Assembly (NCBI GenBank): GCA_904502235.1
Contig: CAJGDP010000018.1
Span: forward strand, 1 to 34,982
DNA: 34,982 nt
Origin: an uncultured Bacteroidaceae bacterium
Lineage (GTDB): Bacteria > Bacteroidota > Bacteroidia > Bacteroidales > Bacteroidaceae
Direction of reading: 5' to 3'
Under the pieces are notes generated by a model. It saw only the letters and a list, made by a program, of their open reading frames with translations, made no database searches and had not been told where the DNA came from. Positions within the stretch are counted from its first letter, which is position 1; the number at the start of each line of letters is the position of its first letter. Shown piece by piece: positions 16,321 through 24,656 of this stretch. Both the position numbers and the translations under genes were made by a program.

Positions 16321-16365
16321 TAAAAGACAAAAACGAGATGCACCGCACCTCGTTTTTGTCTTTTA
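16321..16365 (-). terminator. intrinsic terminator after nagB
   Basis: A 17-bp perfect stem (16321-16337 with 16349-16365) around an 11-nt loop, with a further three pairs possible after one mismatch. It begins 15 nt after the nagB stop. A and T runs flank the GC part, so it could terminate in both directions. Confidence 0.82.
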
Positions 16366-16379
16366 ATATAGAATTGATA

Positions 16380-17186
16380 TTACTTGTAAGCAGGCTCAAG
16401 GTTGTTACGCTCGATATCCTTGAAGTAGTTTACAGTACCAACCTTCAATTCTGCAGTTGCAGCGTCATCGCAAACGATGATACCGCTCTGATGCATCTGA
16501 AGAATGCTTATTGTCCACATCTGAGTGATGTTACCCTCAACAGCATGATACAAAGCCTGAGCCTTGTTATGACCATTCACAAGGATAAGAACCTCCTTGG
16601 CATCCATAACAGTACCAACACCAACAGTTACCGCAGTCTTAGGCACCTTGTTGATATCATTGTCAAAGAAACGAGAGTTTGCAATGATAGTGTCAGTTGT
16701 CAAAGTCTTGATACGTGTGCGTGAAGCAAGTGAAGAACCCGGTTCGTTGAACGCGATATGACCGTCAGGACCGATACCACCCAAGAACAGGTCGATACCA
16801 CCGTAAGACTTGATTTTCTCCTCGTAACGAGCGCACTCTGCAATCAGATCCTCTGCATTACCGTTAAGGATATTTACATTCTCCTTCTTTACGTCAACAT
16901 GGCTGAAGAAGTTGTTCCACATGAAAGAGTGGTAGCTCTCGGGATGCTCCTCGGGAAGACCTACATACTCGTCCATATTGAATGTAACAACATTCTGGAA
17001 ACTTACGATACCCTTGTTGTAAAGGTTGATGAGTTCCTTGTATGTACCGAGTGGAGTACCACCTGTAGGAAGACCGAGAACAAAAGGTCTCTCAGCTGTA
17101 GGTTTGAACTCGTTGATTTTCTTTGCCACATAAGAAGCGGCCCAGCTTGAAAGCTGCTGATAGTTAGGCTGAATAATTAAACGCAT
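16380..17186 (-). CDS. nagB: glucosamine-6-phosphate deaminase
   Basis: 268 residues, the length of hexameric NagB. It isomerises and deaminates glucosamine-6-phosphate to fructose-6-phosphate and ammonia. The N-terminus MRLIIQPNYQQLSSWAASYV, the phosphate loop LGLPTGGTPLGTY, the catalytic Asp in NMDEYVGL and the segment GGIGPDGHIAFNEPGSS with the active-site His are all present. Codon usage and conservation look like a highly expressed core gene. It lies 5 nt after the GH43-like lipoprotein gene, which fits catabolism of amino sugars released outside the cell. Confidence 0.97.
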   Translation of the reverse strand: MRLIIQPNYQQLSSWAASYVAKKINEFKPTAERPFVLGLPTGGTPLGTYKELINLYNKGIVSFQNVVTFNMDEYVGLPEEHPESYHSFMWNNFFSHVDVKKENVNILNGNAEDLIAECARYEEKIKSYGGIDLFLGGIGPDGHIAFNEPGSSLASRTRIKTLTTDTIIANSRFFDNDINKVPKTAVTVGVGTVMDAKEVLILVNGHNKAQALYHAVEGNITQMWTISILQMHQSGIIVCDDAATAELKVGTVNYFKDIERNNLEPAYK

Positions 17187-17191
17187 AGTTT

Positions 17192-18220
17192 TTAAAATTT
17201 ATAGTATCCTTTAATTCGTATCTTTTCAAATTGCAAATCCGTTCTCACAAACTTGGGAACAGTAATAGTTTTCCCGTTCATCACTGTATCCTTGGCAACC
17301 ACCATAACAGGCGAGCCATCGTAGTCGTTGAACATCGAAACCGTCTCAACATCCTTAAGCAACGGTTCATCCTCCACAATCCATGGACCATTCAACGTTC
17401 CGCTCTCGGAATATGCCACACCAACCGCCCGACAATCGCCATTGTTGGCAACAAACAACATTCCAAGCCCATCGTCACCTGTATTGAATACATAAGGCGA
17501 CTCAATCGCAGGCGCAACACCATTCTTTTGCAACCAAGGCACACTTTTAGGTTCAAGCATCACAAACGCCTCGCCAAGTCTGCATCTGAAATCGTTGTTA
17601 TAAAGCACAATCTGCACCGCAACCCCACCGTTTTCACCACCAAGATTGCTGTACACCATATATCCTGCACCAAAGACATCGGAACAGAATGTAGGATAAG
17701 CAGCCTTTTCATTTTCGTCGAGCAGAAAGTTACCGCCGTCAATACTTCTGTAAGGTCCCGTTATGTTATCGGCAACAAACGTCGCACAAGAACAATACCC
17801 GGAAGCCTCAAAATTTGCAGTGTAGTAATACTTGTCGGCAAATTTATGAATTTCAGGCGATTTAATTACAGGCGTTGCACCCACCCACGAAGCCGTGTCG
17901 TGCATAAGCACCGCATACTCCCCTGTCCAGATTACCAAATCACTGCTCACCCAAACATTTCCGCCATCACCTGTCATATAATAAGAATCAGTCTGACGAT
18001 CGTAAGTTATGAACGGATTCTTCACATCCATGGTATCAATAAAAAGCGTATCGCACTTTCCCGATACCGGTTGCATTTCCCATGCGCATGAGTCTGTTCC
18101 CTTTTTATCGGCAGCACCACATGCCACCAACAATAAAAGCACCCAAGCGTATGTAAATACCACCCTATTCACCAAATGTAAAACTACTTTTTGTAAAGAT
18201 AGACATTTTTGGGAAAACAA
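17192..18220 (-). CDS. GH43-like five-bladed propeller lipoprotein
   Basis: 342 residues as opened at the ATG at 18220. A lipobox LVAC (Cys34) follows the hydrophobic stretch WVLLLLVA, so it is a lipoprotein. The mature part resembles glycosidase families 43/62/117: KNPFITYDRQTDSYYMTGDG, then VWVSSDLVIWTG, and SPEIHKFADKYYYTAN, the repeated blade pattern 'D/SP.. ...YY.y'. Catalytic acids cannot be placed with certainty; Asp or Glu in KNPF-YD and SPEIH are candidates. A possible -7 box at 18194-18201 lies inside the first codons, so translation may really start at GTG 18172 or TTG 18175, which would leave a compact signal peptide. It is cotranscribed with nagB, suggesting amino-sugar glycan use. 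Confidence 0.75.
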   Translation of the reverse strand: MFSQKCLSLQKVVLHLVNRVVFTYAWVLLLLVACGAADKKGTDSCAWEMQPVSGKCDTLFIDTMDVKNPFITYDRQTDSYYMTGDGGNVWVSSDLVIWTGEYAVLMHDTASWVGATPVIKSPEIHKFADKYYYTANFEASGYCSCATFVADNITGPYRSIDGGNFLLDENEKAAYPTFCSDVFGAGYMVYSNLGGENGGVAVQIVLYNNDFRCRLGEAFVMLEPKSVPWLQKNGVAPAIESPYVFNTGDDGLGMLFVANNGDCRAVGVAYSESGTLNGPWIVEDEPLLKDVETVSMFNDYDGSPVMVVAKDTVMNGKTITVPKFVRTDLQFEKIRIKGYYKF

Positions 18221-18221
18221 A
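18194..18221 (-). promoter_or_regulatory. tentative promoter of the GH43-like gene and nagB
   Basis: TATCTTTA (18194-18201, minus strand), one base off TAnnTTTG, with TTTG (18218-18221) 16 nt upstream. A second match, TACATTTG, begins a few bases further on, near 18181. Both lie downstream of the ATG at 18220. Confidence 0.35.
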
Positions 18222-18370
18222 ACATCTATACAATAAAAAAAAGTTCAAACAACCATTATTTTCCCCAAAAAACAATAATAAAAGAGAAAAAACGGTAAAA
18301 AAGCCGAGATTATAACACACAATAGCACACAAGAATTGTTTTATGGTAAGAACATCAAAAACAGAAAAAA

Positions 18371-19027
18371 ATGAAAAAGAGAGAAAAAGCTGGCAGGCTT
18401 AAAAAGAGAATGCTGATACGTCGTGGAGCCATAGTCCTCACAATAATAATTGCAACCATAATGGCGATGCAAAGCAACGGCTATTCCCAGAACAAGAAGA
18501 TGACACTCAAGGAAAAAGAAGACGCATGGCGAGCCGAAAGACTCAAGAAACGTGCATCGGCACAAAGAATGGAATTTGTCAACGATTCCATACAACATGC
18601 TCAAGCCATAGTAGCCATAAGAGACGGCTCATGGGCGCTCGAAGCCTCAAACATAACCTTTAACAACGGAGCCACAAACTTTGTAACGCCAAGCACCAAC
18701 TACGTATCCATAAACAACGGAACAGGAACAATACAGACAGCCTTCGACAACACCAACGTCTATTCACCCAACGGCTTAGGAGGTATAACCCTGACAGGAA
18801 ACATCAGTGGTGAAGAACTTAAAGTAGACAGTGAAGGCAACATATACTACAACTATATTATACAAGGTAGCAACGTGTCGGCAACCGTGAATATAGTAAT
18901 TACTGCCAACAGCAACCAGGCTACAGCAACTATAAATCCAAACTTCAGTAACCGTAGCATGATGATGAGCGGATACATCTACCCCTACAACACAGCCGGA
19001 GTGATAGAAGGAAGCCCCGACTACTGA
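18371..19027 (+). CDS. DUF4251 domain protein, exported
   Basis: 218 residues. A very basic N-terminus (KKREKAGRLKKRMLIRRGA) precedes a hydrophobic stretch IVLTIIIATIMAM; the ATG at 18410 would give a more usual signal peptide, so the first 13 residues are uncertain. After a charged helix (about 43-78) comes the DUF4251 domain: the IVAIRDGSWALEASNITF opening, FVTPSTNYVSINNGTGTIQTAF, the very conserved PNGLGGITLTGNI, and a beta-rich end INPNFSNRSMMMSGYIYP. The family is found in Bacteroidetes and its function is unknown; export to the periplasm is expected. No clear promoter is visible upstream (18221-18370 is AT-rich). The frame continues past the TGA stop, see 19028-19144. Confidence 0.85.
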   Translation: MKKREKAGRLKKRMLIRRGAIVLTIIIATIMAMQSNGYSQNKKMTLKEKEDAWRAERLKKRASAQRMEFVNDSIQHAQAIVAIRDGSWALEASNITFNNGATNFVTPSTNYVSINNGTGTIQTAFDNTNVYSPNGLGGITLTGNISGEELKVDSEGNIYYNYIIQGSNVSATVNIVITANSNQATATINPNFSNRSMMMSGYIYPYNTAGVIEGSPDY

Positions 19028-19144
19028 CTGAACACAGATTTCACACCACCGCCCTTCAGCGGTTTCTACCCGCCGTTACGATATCGTCCAATGCCATTGC
19101 CGCCCCGCCCTGCACCAACACGTCCACCGGGGTTTACAAGGTAA
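19028..19144 (+). other. in-frame proline-rich extension beyond the DUF4251 stop
   Basis: Reading straight on past the TGA at 19025-19027 gives 38 further sense codons before TAA at 19142-19144. The encoded sequence has 13 prolines in 38 residues, including TPPPF, FYPPL, PMPLPPRPAP and TRPPGF, with Arg and Tyr. Such composition is coding-like and unlike the AT-rich intergenic DNA around it. It could be a former C-terminal tail cut off by a nonsense mutation, a readthrough extension, or a sequencing error. No start codon or initiation signal of its own is evident. Confidence 0.5.
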
Positions 19145-19281
19145 AGATACAAAGGATTTTATAATTCATTAAGCAACATCATAAAAAATACAAACCAGCG
19201 AACCCACAGGCTTGCAAAGCCGTTTCATAAGTACAATGTTCTGAAAGAGCAATATTTATAAACCTTTAAAAAGAAGTAAAG

Positions 19282-20703
19282 ATGAAACATGAAGAATGTA
19301 AGACAAGCATGACAACTTCGGTGTTCGGTTCCGAAGAGATGCTTAAGAGTGCACCGGTGGACAAGATTCCTCAATGCTCCACCACTCCCGAGATAGCCTA
19401 TCACATTGTTAAGGACGAGACTTTCGCGCAAACGAATCCACGCCTTAATATGGCAACATTTGTAACCACATATATGGACAAGTACGCCACCAAGCTGATG
19501 AACGACGCCATTGCCATAAACTATATCGACGAGACTGAATATCCTCGTATAGCGGTGATGTGTGCAAAGTGTATCAATATTATCGCAAATCTTTGGAACT
19601 CGCCCGAGCAGGCTAAATGGAAAGCCGGTGCGTTGGGCATAGGTTCGAGCGAAGCATGTATGCTTGGTGGCGTGGCGGCATGGCAACGTTGGAAGAAACG
19701 CCGCAAGGAGGCAGGCAAGCCATGCGACAAGCCTAACTTTGTGATTTCGTCGGCCTACCAGGTGGTTTGGGAGAAATTTGCACAGTTATGGCAGATTGAG
19801 ATGCGCGTGGTTCCTCTCACTGCCGAAAAGATCACACTCTGCCCACAGGAGGCTATTGCAATGTGCGACGAGAACACTATCTGCGTTGTTCCCATTATGG
19901 GTGTTACTTGGACAGGACTCAACGATGACGTGAAGGCTCTCAACGATGCACTCGAGGAGTACAACAAAAAGACCGGTTACGACATTCCTATCCATGTAGA
20001 CGCGGCATCAGGCGGTTTCATTCTTCCGTTCCTGAATCCTGAAATAGAGTGGGATTTCCGTCTTAAGTGGGTGCTCTCTATAAGCACAAGCGGACATAAA
20101 TATGGTCTTGTATATCCCGGATTGGGCTGGGTGATATGGAAAGACAAGAAATTCCTGCCCGACAGCATGTCGTTCAGCGTCAATTACCTTGGCGCAGAAG
20201 TTACACAGGTTGGCTTGAACTTCTCGCGTCCTGCAGCACAGATTCTCGGACAGTACTATCAGTTCATACGATTGGGATTCGAGGGTTACAAAGCAATTCA
20301 GCATAATGCATTGGAAATTGCCAAATACCTGCATACCGAGATTGGCAAGATGAAACCTTTCAAGAACTACAGCAGCGATGTCGTGAATCCGCTGTTTATC
20401 TGGGAGATGAAGAAGGAGCATGCAAAGCAATGCAAGTGGACCCTGTACGATTTGCAGGACAAACTCAAGCAGAACGGTTGGATGGTGCCTGCATACACGT
20501 TGCCTGCGAAGCTCGAAGAGACCATTGTGATGCGAATTGTGGTGCGTCAGGGATTCAACCGCGACATGGCAGACCAGTTACTTGGCGACATCGCCGATGC
20601 AGTGGCAGAACTCGACAAGTTGCAGTACCCCACAACTTCGCGTTTGAGCATAGAGAGTAAAGTCAAAGTGAAAGGTACGGTATATACACATACCGGTAAA
20701 TAA
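19282..20703 (+). CDS. gadB: glutamate decarboxylase
   Basis: 473 residues, close to the 466 of E. coli GadB. This PLP enzyme converts glutamate to GABA and CO2, consuming a proton. The PLP lysine is Lys273 in STSGHKYGLVYPG, and Asp240 in HVDAASGGF is the pyridine-nitrogen partner. GSSEACMLGG (121-130) and the N-terminal VFGSEEM are also typical, and the C-terminus TVYTHTGK resembles the pH-dependent plug of GadB. Glutaminase follows after 9 nt, an acid-resistance and GABA-producing pair known in gut Bacteroides. The preceding 19145-19281 has no recognisable TAnnTTTG box, so an alternative sigma factor or activator may be needed. Confidence 0.96.
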   Translation: MKHEECKTSMTTSVFGSEEMLKSAPVDKIPQCSTTPEIAYHIVKDETFAQTNPRLNMATFVTTYMDKYATKLMNDAIAINYIDETEYPRIAVMCAKCINIIANLWNSPEQAKWKAGALGIGSSEACMLGGVAAWQRWKKRRKEAGKPCDKPNFVISSAYQVVWEKFAQLWQIEMRVVPLTAEKITLCPQEAIAMCDENTICVVPIMGVTWTGLNDDVKALNDALEEYNKKTGYDIPIHVDAASGGFILPFLNPEIEWDFRLKWVLSISTSGHKYGLVYPGLGWVIWKDKKFLPDSMSFSVNYLGAEVTQVGLNFSRPAAQILGQYYQFIRLGFEGYKAIQHNALEIAKYLHTEIGKMKPFKNYSSDVVNPLFIWEMKKEHAKQCKWTLYDLQDKLKQNGWMVPAYTLPAKLEETIVMRIVVRQGFNRDMADQLLGDIADAVAELDKLQYPTTSRLSIESKVKVKGTVYTHTGK

Positions 20704-20712
20704 GCGAATATC

Positions 20713-21696
20713 ATGAACAGGGATAGAAGGATTACACGCGAGGAACTGAAGAATGCCATACACGAGGCGTACATCAGTTTAAAGGACAACAAGGGTGGCA
20801 GAAATGCCGATTACATACCTTATCTTGCCAATGTTGACAGTAACCTTTTTGGCATATCGGTGTGTTTACCCAATGGCGAGATTCTGAGTGCAGGCGACTG
20901 CGATTACCGTTTCGGAATAGAATCCATATCAAAGGTTGCGACAGCAATACTTATATTAAGGGATTACGGTGGCGAAACGGTGATGAAGATGATTGGCGCC
21001 GATGCCACAGGCATGCCGTTCAACTCCATTCTTGCCATTCTGCTCGAGAACGATCATCCTTCTACCCCTTTGGTAAATGCAGGAGCTATATCTGCTGTTA
21101 GCATGGTACGCCCGGTTGGAAACAGCCGCGGGAAGTGGGAGGCGATAAAAAGCTATATTGCCGAACTCTGTGGAAGCGAGACGCCTTTGATTGAAGAACT
21201 CTACAATTCGGAAAGCGAAAGCAACCATAGAAACCGCTCTATTGCATGGTTACTGAAGAGCTATAACCGCATATACGACGAGCCCGAGATTGCGCTCGAC
21301 CTATACACGCGACAATGCTCACTCGGCGTAACTGCAAAACAGCTCTCAATAATGGCGGCAACGATTGCTTGCGGCGGATATAATCCTGTAACAAAAAGGG
21401 AGGTTTTCCCAAAGAGACAATCGGCCAAAGCCGTGTCGCTGATGGCTACGGTGGGTATGTACGAGCACACGGGCGATTGGATGTTCAGCGTGGGAATTCC
21501 GGCAAAGTCTGGCGTTGGCGGCGGTATCATTGGTGTACTTCCCGGCATTTTCGGTATCGCCGCATTTGCGCCGCCAATTGACAAAGCAGGCAATTCGGTA
21601 AAGGCACAGCTTGCCATTAGGCAGATTATGGAGAGACTGAACCTGAATATCTTCAGCGGCGAAAGAGTTGTTGTGGTGGACGGGAAATCCTCTTAA
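20713..21696 (+). CDS. glsA: glutaminase A
   Basis: 327 residues, beta-lactamase-like fold glutaminase (308-330 in the family). It hydrolyses glutamine to glutamate and ammonia. The catalytic Ser71 and Lys74 lie in GIESISKVATAIL; NAGAIS, the Tyr region LDLYTRQCSLGVTAKQ and the KSGVGGGIIG loop near the end are typical. The start at 20713 is 9 nt after gadB. Together they convert glutamine to glutamate to GABA, yielding ammonia and removing protons. No glutamate/GABA antiporter (gadC) or potassium channel gene follows; the operon ends at the hairpin 21696-21733. Confidence 0.95.
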   Translation: MNRDRRITREELKNAIHEAYISLKDNKGGRNADYIPYLANVDSNLFGISVCLPNGEILSAGDCDYRFGIESISKVATAILILRDYGGETVMKMIGADATGMPFNSILAILLENDHPSTPLVNAGAISAVSMVRPVGNSRGKWEAIKSYIAELCGSETPLIEELYNSESESNHRNRSIAWLLKSYNRIYDEPEIALDLYTRQCSLGVTAKQLSIMAATIACGGYNPVTKREVFPKRQSAKAVSLMATVGMYEHTGDWMFSVGIPAKSGVGGGIIGVLPGIFGIAAFAPPIDKAGNSVKAQLAIRQIMERLNLNIFSGERVVVVDGKSS

Positions 21697-21733
21697 ACAA
21701 TATTGGCTGACCGTTTGGTCAGCCAATATTGTT
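21696..21733. terminator. bidirectional terminator between glsA and the ECF operon
   Basis: A perfect 17-bp stem (21696-21712 with 21717-21733) with loop GTTT. It starts at the last base of the glsA stop codon and ends 3 nt before the last gene of the converging operon. Confidence 0.88.
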
Positions 21734-21736
21734 CTA

Positions 21737-22708
21737 TTAAAGTATTTCGAATGAATCGCTTATAAGCAGGTCATATACCTCTTTAAAGGTCCTTGCATTG
21801 TCTCCGGTGATGAAATACATCTTTTTGCCAATCTTTCTGCAATCAACCAAAGCACGGTGCGACGACAGCAGATATATCTTGTTTTTCTCGTCAATGGTTA
21901 TCTGCAACGCCTCTTTGCCATCGTGGGTCGAGATTTCAATACTGCGGTATGTAAGGTCATAATGTTTTCCATTATAGACAACCTGCACGTTACCTTTGCG
22001 GTCGAAGCTTATACGGCACTGTTTTGTAGGAACAGCAGCCTTGCCACCTTTCTCCGAGTTCTCATAATAGAAATTGTAGTCGTAAGCTGCCGACCTGTCA
22101 TATATTGCCTGTATGGCATAACCGCCACGCCAATTATTATTGTCGTTCTGCAAAATTATTATATCATTTTCGGTTGTTTTTGGAATCTGTACAGTATTGT
22201 GGCTGCTCGACAGGATGAAATACTTTTCATTCTCACCTGTCTGCTTGAATTCTGCCCATACTCCGCTTTTCATACGTGGGCGATATTCGCGCCATACGAG
22301 ATTGTCTCGTACAAAGTAACCATCCCACTCGCTATGCTCTTTTCTGTGGTTACGGTAACTGTAGAACAGACCGTCTGTGTCGGGGCAACGCTGATGCACG
22401 CTCAGAGTATTATATACAACCTCCCAATTCTTTTTTCCTTTGTCGCGGTCAATGAAAATTTTGTCTTTATAAAGTTTAGGAATGGAGAGAAAACATTTCT
22501 TGTTCTTTACGTAATAGAATGTATCATCCTCGCCATATTGTTTGTACTTACTCCATGCCCTGGTCTTGTGCGCAGGGCGATATTCGGTCCACTCCTTATC
22601 TTTCTTTACGAAATATCCACCTTCGTATGTTACCAATGCGGTTGTCTGTGCCTGCATGACTGATAAGCCTGTTACCAAAAAGGCTAATGTCAGAAACAAT
22701 TTTTTCAT
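21737..22708 (-). CDS. secreted protein with duplicated W-x-EYRP module
   Basis: 323 residues; I do not recognise the family. A signal peptide (LFLTLAFLVTGLSVMQAQ, cleavage near 20) sends it to the periplasm or beyond. Two copies of a 57-residue module lie exactly 100 residues apart (30-86 and 130-186). They share GYFV, W-x-EYRP, a W after 8 more residues, K-Q-x-GE, a hydrophobic strand, S/Q-IPK and D-I-I. Between and after them come beta-rich stretches ending in ITGDNARTFKEVYDLLISD. There are no catalytic motifs, so a binding or structural role is possible. It is the last gene of the sigma-factor operon, 22 nt after its neighbour, and a decayed copy of its 5' end exists at 25812-25830. Confidence 0.8.
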   Translation of the reverse strand: MKKLFLTLAFLVTGLSVMQAQTTALVTYEGGYFVKKDKEWTEYRPAHKTRAWSKYKQYGEDDTFYYVKNKKCFLSIPKLYKDKIFIDRDKGKKNWEVVYNTLSVHQRCPDTDGLFYSYRNHRKEHSEWDGYFVRDNLVWREYRPRMKSGVWAEFKQTGENEKYFILSSSHNTVQIPKTTENDIIILQNDNNNWRGGYAIQAIYDRSAAYDYNFYYENSEKGGKAAVPTKQCRISFDRKGNVQVVYNGKHYDLTYRSIEISTHDGKEALQITIDEKNKIYLLSSHRALVDCRKIGKKMYFITGDNARTFKEVYDLLISDSFEIL

Positions 22709-22730
22709 GATTGTATATGTTTTTAATTTA

Positions 22731-24050
22731 TTATTCTAAAAATTTCTTTTTTAAACCAAATTCAAAATTAGCGGAGTTGTTACTACTTTCCTTGGAATCT
22801 GAGTTCTTAAGTCTCAAATTAAGCCCATCCTGATTTATAGAGACACTGCATTTGTGGAAAATACCGGTTTTACCGTTAATAGAATAATGATTCGCCGCTT
22901 CCTCGAACTCTTTGGGTGTGCCAACGGTGAGAAGCATTATACAACTGTTCTCGGCAGGAATGTCAAGAATGGTAAGCATTGTACTGGCATCGCCATAGAA
23001 CTGTACAAAGCGTTTTCCGTTACGGTTGGCACGCTGAACAACCTTAAGGTTATTGTAAGTGTCCTTTAAATCAAGGTTGAAAAGGAAATCTATATCCTTA
23101 ATCCATCTCTCGTAGCCTTCTTTGGTTTTAGTACTCATGCAGAGCACAGCAGGAGTACCACCGGGATATTTCTGTTTATAAACATTCTCTATTTCTTTGG
23201 GATAACCCTCTACAAGCCACTCCTCTTTTGGGAGATAGTTCACCATATACTCCTTCATTGCAACTGCGGGAGTAATGAGAGTCAAACTATAATTGGAAAA
23301 ATACTCCTTGCAGTTACGTGGTATAAGAACCTGTTGCATCCATGTGTATATGCTACCGCGTTCAAGCTCAATCTCGAACTGTTCCTTAGGTATGGAAATA
23401 AAGAATTCATCAGTTTCTTCTATATAACCGATTGACAATTCATCGGCATCAATCACATACTGTATTCTGCCTTTTTTATTACTGCCATTTTCCACAATAG
23501 CAACACCGTCTTTACGCAAAGCATTGGCAACAGCCATATTCTGCCCCAATTCGTTGACCTGCTCATTGCCAAAATCTACAATATCCGAAACAAAACCATC
23601 CAATCCCAATTTGGACATAACAACTCCTTGAGTGAATAACTCAATAATATCAAAATTTGTATATAGAACAGTACAACCTTTATACCAATCAGCAACGAAT
23701 ATGCTGTTCTTCTCGTCCATGAAGACAGCAATCTGTCTTTCGCTGTCTATTGTGTTTATTGCCATTGGAATACCGAACAGTTCTTCGTTATCAAAGACTT
23801 CGTGTTTGTTCAATATCTCATATACAGCCTCATATCCTAAATTATCGAGAGTCTTGAGCACAAGATATTGATCGACCGATGAATTGACATCACCCGACTC
23901 AAAGCCCTGCTTTTCGTGCAGAATATGCTCGTTGCTTAGCGACATAAGCTCGTTGATGAATGTTTTCAAACGCTCTGCATCGCTTTGCTGTGCATTGACA
24001 TTTACAGCAATTACTGCAAAAACGAACAACATATATATAATTCTTTTCAT
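22731..24050 (-). CDS. secreted protein of unknown function in the ECF operon
   Basis: 439 residues; family not recognised. The signal peptide is IIYMLFVFAVIAVNVNAQ, with cleavage near 20. The mature chain is mixed alpha/beta, Glu/Asn/Lys-rich, with no transmembrane segment and no visible catalytic motif. The stretch near 360-400 (FVQFYGDASTMLTIL, then ENSCIMLLTVG) resembles the final part of the DUF4252 protein encoded upstream (SAVYSDVNSLLVI, then ENVLSVVFVNG), so the C-terminal third may be a divergent DUF4252-like domain; this is my alignment by eye. The C-terminus ends in GLKKKFLE, and a second copy of that end survives as a remnant at 25862-25996. It lies 19 nt after the DUF4252 gene. 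Confidence 0.78.
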   Translation of the reverse strand: MKRIIYMLFVFAVIAVNVNAQQSDAERLKTFINELMSLSNEHILHEKQGFESGDVNSSVDQYLVLKTLDNLGYEAVYEILNKHEVFDNEELFGIPMAINTIDSERQIAVFMDEKNSIFVADWYKGCTVLYTNFDIIELFTQGVVMSKLGLDGFVSDIVDFGNEQVNELGQNMAVANALRKDGVAIVENGSNKKGRIQYVIDADELSIGYIEETDEFFISIPKEQFEIELERGSIYTWMQQVLIPRNCKEYFSNYSLTLITPAVAMKEYMVNYLPKEEWLVEGYPKEIENVYKQKYPGGTPAVLCMSTKTKEGYERWIKDIDFLFNLDLKDTYNNLKVVQRANRNGKRFVQFYGDASTMLTILDIPAENSCIMLLTVGTPKEFEEAANHYSINGKTGIFHKCSVSINQDGLNLRLKNSDSKESSNNSANFEFGLKKKFLE

Positions 24051-24069
24051 AAATAAGGGATATTAGGAA

Positions 24070-24645
24070 TTAGAAATCAAAGAAAGGAATACCACTCTCC
24101 TGAATATTCATGAACATTTCGTATGAAAGTCCGTTGACAAACACCACCGACAATACATTTTCACCATAATCATTGATTACAAGCAAAGAGTTTACATCAC
24201 TATATACTGCCGAATACGCATCATCTGTCCTATTGAACATCTGCAGTTCCATACCAAAGACAGCATCTACTTCAGACAGAAAAACATCCATATAAGCACG
24301 GAGTCTTTTGTATCCGTTTTCGCCCGTAGTCGTGAAATGGCGTATGCTTTTTATAGAACTGAGAATATTGCCATTAGCACCCGCCACTTCGTCATAAAGG
24401 CTGAATATCTGCTTGAACATACTTGTGGATATATAGGCGTAATTCACCTCTTCCATCTTCATTTTTGCAATCACTTTTATAAATGCCTCGGGAGCACTAT
24501 CTCCTTTATCTTTATATCCGGTCATTTTACTGACACAATCGGCAACCTCACCGGGTGACAGATTCATAAAAGGGAAAGACTGTGCCTTTATCGCCCCTAA
24601 AGGCAATAAGCACATCACTATAAGTATCAATATCTTATGTTTCAT
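24070..24645 (-). CDS. DUF4252 family exported protein
   Basis: 191 residues. The signal peptide ILILIVMCLLPLGAIKAQ ends near residue 22, with no lipobox. The body has the DUF4252 pattern: VNYAYISTSMFKQIFSLYDE, then a central IKSIRHFTTTGENGYKRLRAYM, and the C-terminal strands SLLVINDYGENVLSVVFVNGLS. DUF4252 genes commonly sit behind ECF sigma/anti-sigma genes in Bacteroides and relatives; their function is unknown. The gaps of 11 nt on the upstream side and 19 nt on the downstream side show it is inside the operon. Confidence 0.8.
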   Translation of the reverse strand: MKHKILILIVMCLLPLGAIKAQSFPFMNLSPGEVADCVSKMTGYKDKGDSAPEAFIKVIAKMKMEEVNYAYISTSMFKQIFSLYDEVAGANGNILSSIKSIRHFTTTGENGYKRLRAYMDVFLSEVDAVFGMELQMFNRTDDAYSAVYSDVNSLLVINDYGENVLSVVFVNGLSYEMFMNIQESGIPFFDF

Positions 24646-24656
24646 AATTCTACGTT

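Noticed and set aside
17231..18091. 286-codon forward frame opposite the GH43-like gene
   Set aside because: It is rich in Arg, His and Ile runs, with no domain pattern, and lies wholly within the lipoprotein gene.
19028..19144. Alternative genetic code (TGA as sense) to explain the DUF4251 extension
   Set aside because: Other genes here, such as lysC and lysA, end properly at TGA, so TGA is a normal stop in this genome.
21857..22663. 268-codon forward frame opposite the 323-aa gene
   Set aside because: The minus strand has a signal peptide and internal duplication at protein level; the forward frame starts past the terminator with no promoter.
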